Assembly (NCBI GenBank): GCA_003646055.1
Contig: QNDZ01000097.1
Location: 1-6,390 of the forward strand
Reading direction: 5' to 3'
From: a bacterium
GTDB lineage: Bacteria; Hydrothermota; UBA3072; B12-G15
Length of the DNA stretch: 6,390 bases
Within the stretch, counting starts at the first letter, position 1; every line of letters starts with the position of its first letter. The notes under the pieces were generated by a model. That model did no database searches. It was not told the origin of the DNA and saw nothing but the letters and a program-made list of their open reading frames with translations. Positions 6,035-6,390 of this stretch are shown piece by piece. Position numbers and translations under genes: made by a program.

Positions 6035-6390
6035 ATGGCTACACTTGATGATTATATTAATGCCTTTAAAAGATACCTTCCTGAAAGGGTGTTCCAGAAG
6101 ATAATGCAGGACCCCAAAAAGGTCAGGCTTGAGGGAGAGAAGCGTTTTGTCACAGTTTTGTTTGGGGATTTATCAGGATTTACCAGTCTTACAGAGAAAC
6201 TTGAAGACCCTGAAAAGATTGTTGAGATAGTGAACAGGTATTTCATGCGTATGCTTGAGATAGTGGAGAAGTATGGTGGGGATGTGGACAAGTTTCTTGG
6301 GGATGCAATCATGGTGATATTTGGTGCACCAGTTGCACACAAGGACGACCCTGAGAGGGCGGTGAGGGCTGCGCTTGAGATGATAGAGGC
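6035..6390 (+). CDS. class III adenylate/guanylate cyclase, N-terminal part (3' end outside window)
   Basis: The frame runs from ATG 6035 off the window end after 118 codons plus two bases. After a short lead (residues 1-36, with 'YLPERVFQKI') comes the cyclase catalytic domain: 'RFVTVLFGDLSGFTSLTE' (37-54) with metal-binding Asp45, 'KYGGDVDKFLGDAIMVIFG' (79-97) with second metal Asp90 and Lys86 four residues before it, and 'APVAHKDDPERAVRAAL' (98-114). Lys at that position is the adenine-recognising residue in adenylate cyclases, so cAMP is the likelier product, although the Asp/Thr partner and the transition-state Arg/Asn lie beyond the window. Nothing before the domain could be a sensor or membrane anchor, so any regulatory part must be C-terminal. 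In bacteria this N-terminal cyclase arrangement often precedes an ATPase and TPR repeats. That continuation is not seen here. It diverges from nth and has its own strong promoter. Confidence 0.92.
   Translation, partial: MATLDDYINAFKRYLPERVFQKIMQDPKKVRLEGEKRFVTVLFGDLSGFTSLTEKLEDPEKIVEIVNRYFMRMLEIVEKYGGDVDKFLGDAIMVIFGAPVAHKDDPERAVRAALEMIE

Noticed and set aside
6052..6342. 96-codon minus-strand open frame at the right edge
   Set aside because: It is antisense to the cyclase domain, whose catalytic motifs, promoter and ribosome binding site are all intact on the plus strand.

Overview
The window looks like a bacterial chromosome fragment of moderate GC, estimated by eye at mid-40s percent. It comes from a lineage that mixes archaeal-type and bacterial enzymes. 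A textbook sigma70-type promoter (TTGACA, 17 nt, TATAAT) with a strong Shine-Dalgarno points to Bacteria. The archaeal-type phosphoglycerate mutase, the AGA/AGG-rich arginine codons, the Lys/Glu-rich proteins and the use of GTG and TTG starts suggest a thermophilic or deep-branching uncultured phylum. No gene here fixes the taxon.

Left half (1-3840, + strand) is one compressed operon of four genes, each overlapping the next by 4 nt. They are the C-terminal part of a radical SAM protein with a three-cysteine SPASM/twitch-like domain, a TPR protein, a cofactor-independent archaeal-type phosphoglycerate mutase (apgM), and a membrane protein. The membrane protein fuses two thioredoxin/glutaredoxin-like domains to a CcdA/DsbD-type electron-conducting membrane domain. 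The operon promoter lies upstream of the window.

Middle and right (3891-5923, - strand) is a convergent pair transcribed right to left: endonuclease III (nth), then a MATE-family multidrug/cation exporter 47 nt or so downstream. A 50-nt gap with a GC-rich hairpin separates the MATE gene from the left operon. The two operons meet tail to tail there.

Right edge (5982-6390, + strand) is a class III adenylate/guanylate cyclase gene, cut off by the window end after 118 codons. It diverges from nth and is driven by the consensus promoter, preceded by an A5T5 tract where an UP element would sit.

No tRNA, rRNA, CRISPR array, insertion sequence or phage gene was seen. No gene-free stretch exceeds about 110 bases. 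The most noteworthy items are the tandem-thioredoxin/CcdA fusion, its translational coupling to a radical SAM/TPR pair, and the perfect promoter of the cyclase. Two start codons (MATE and nth) need care.
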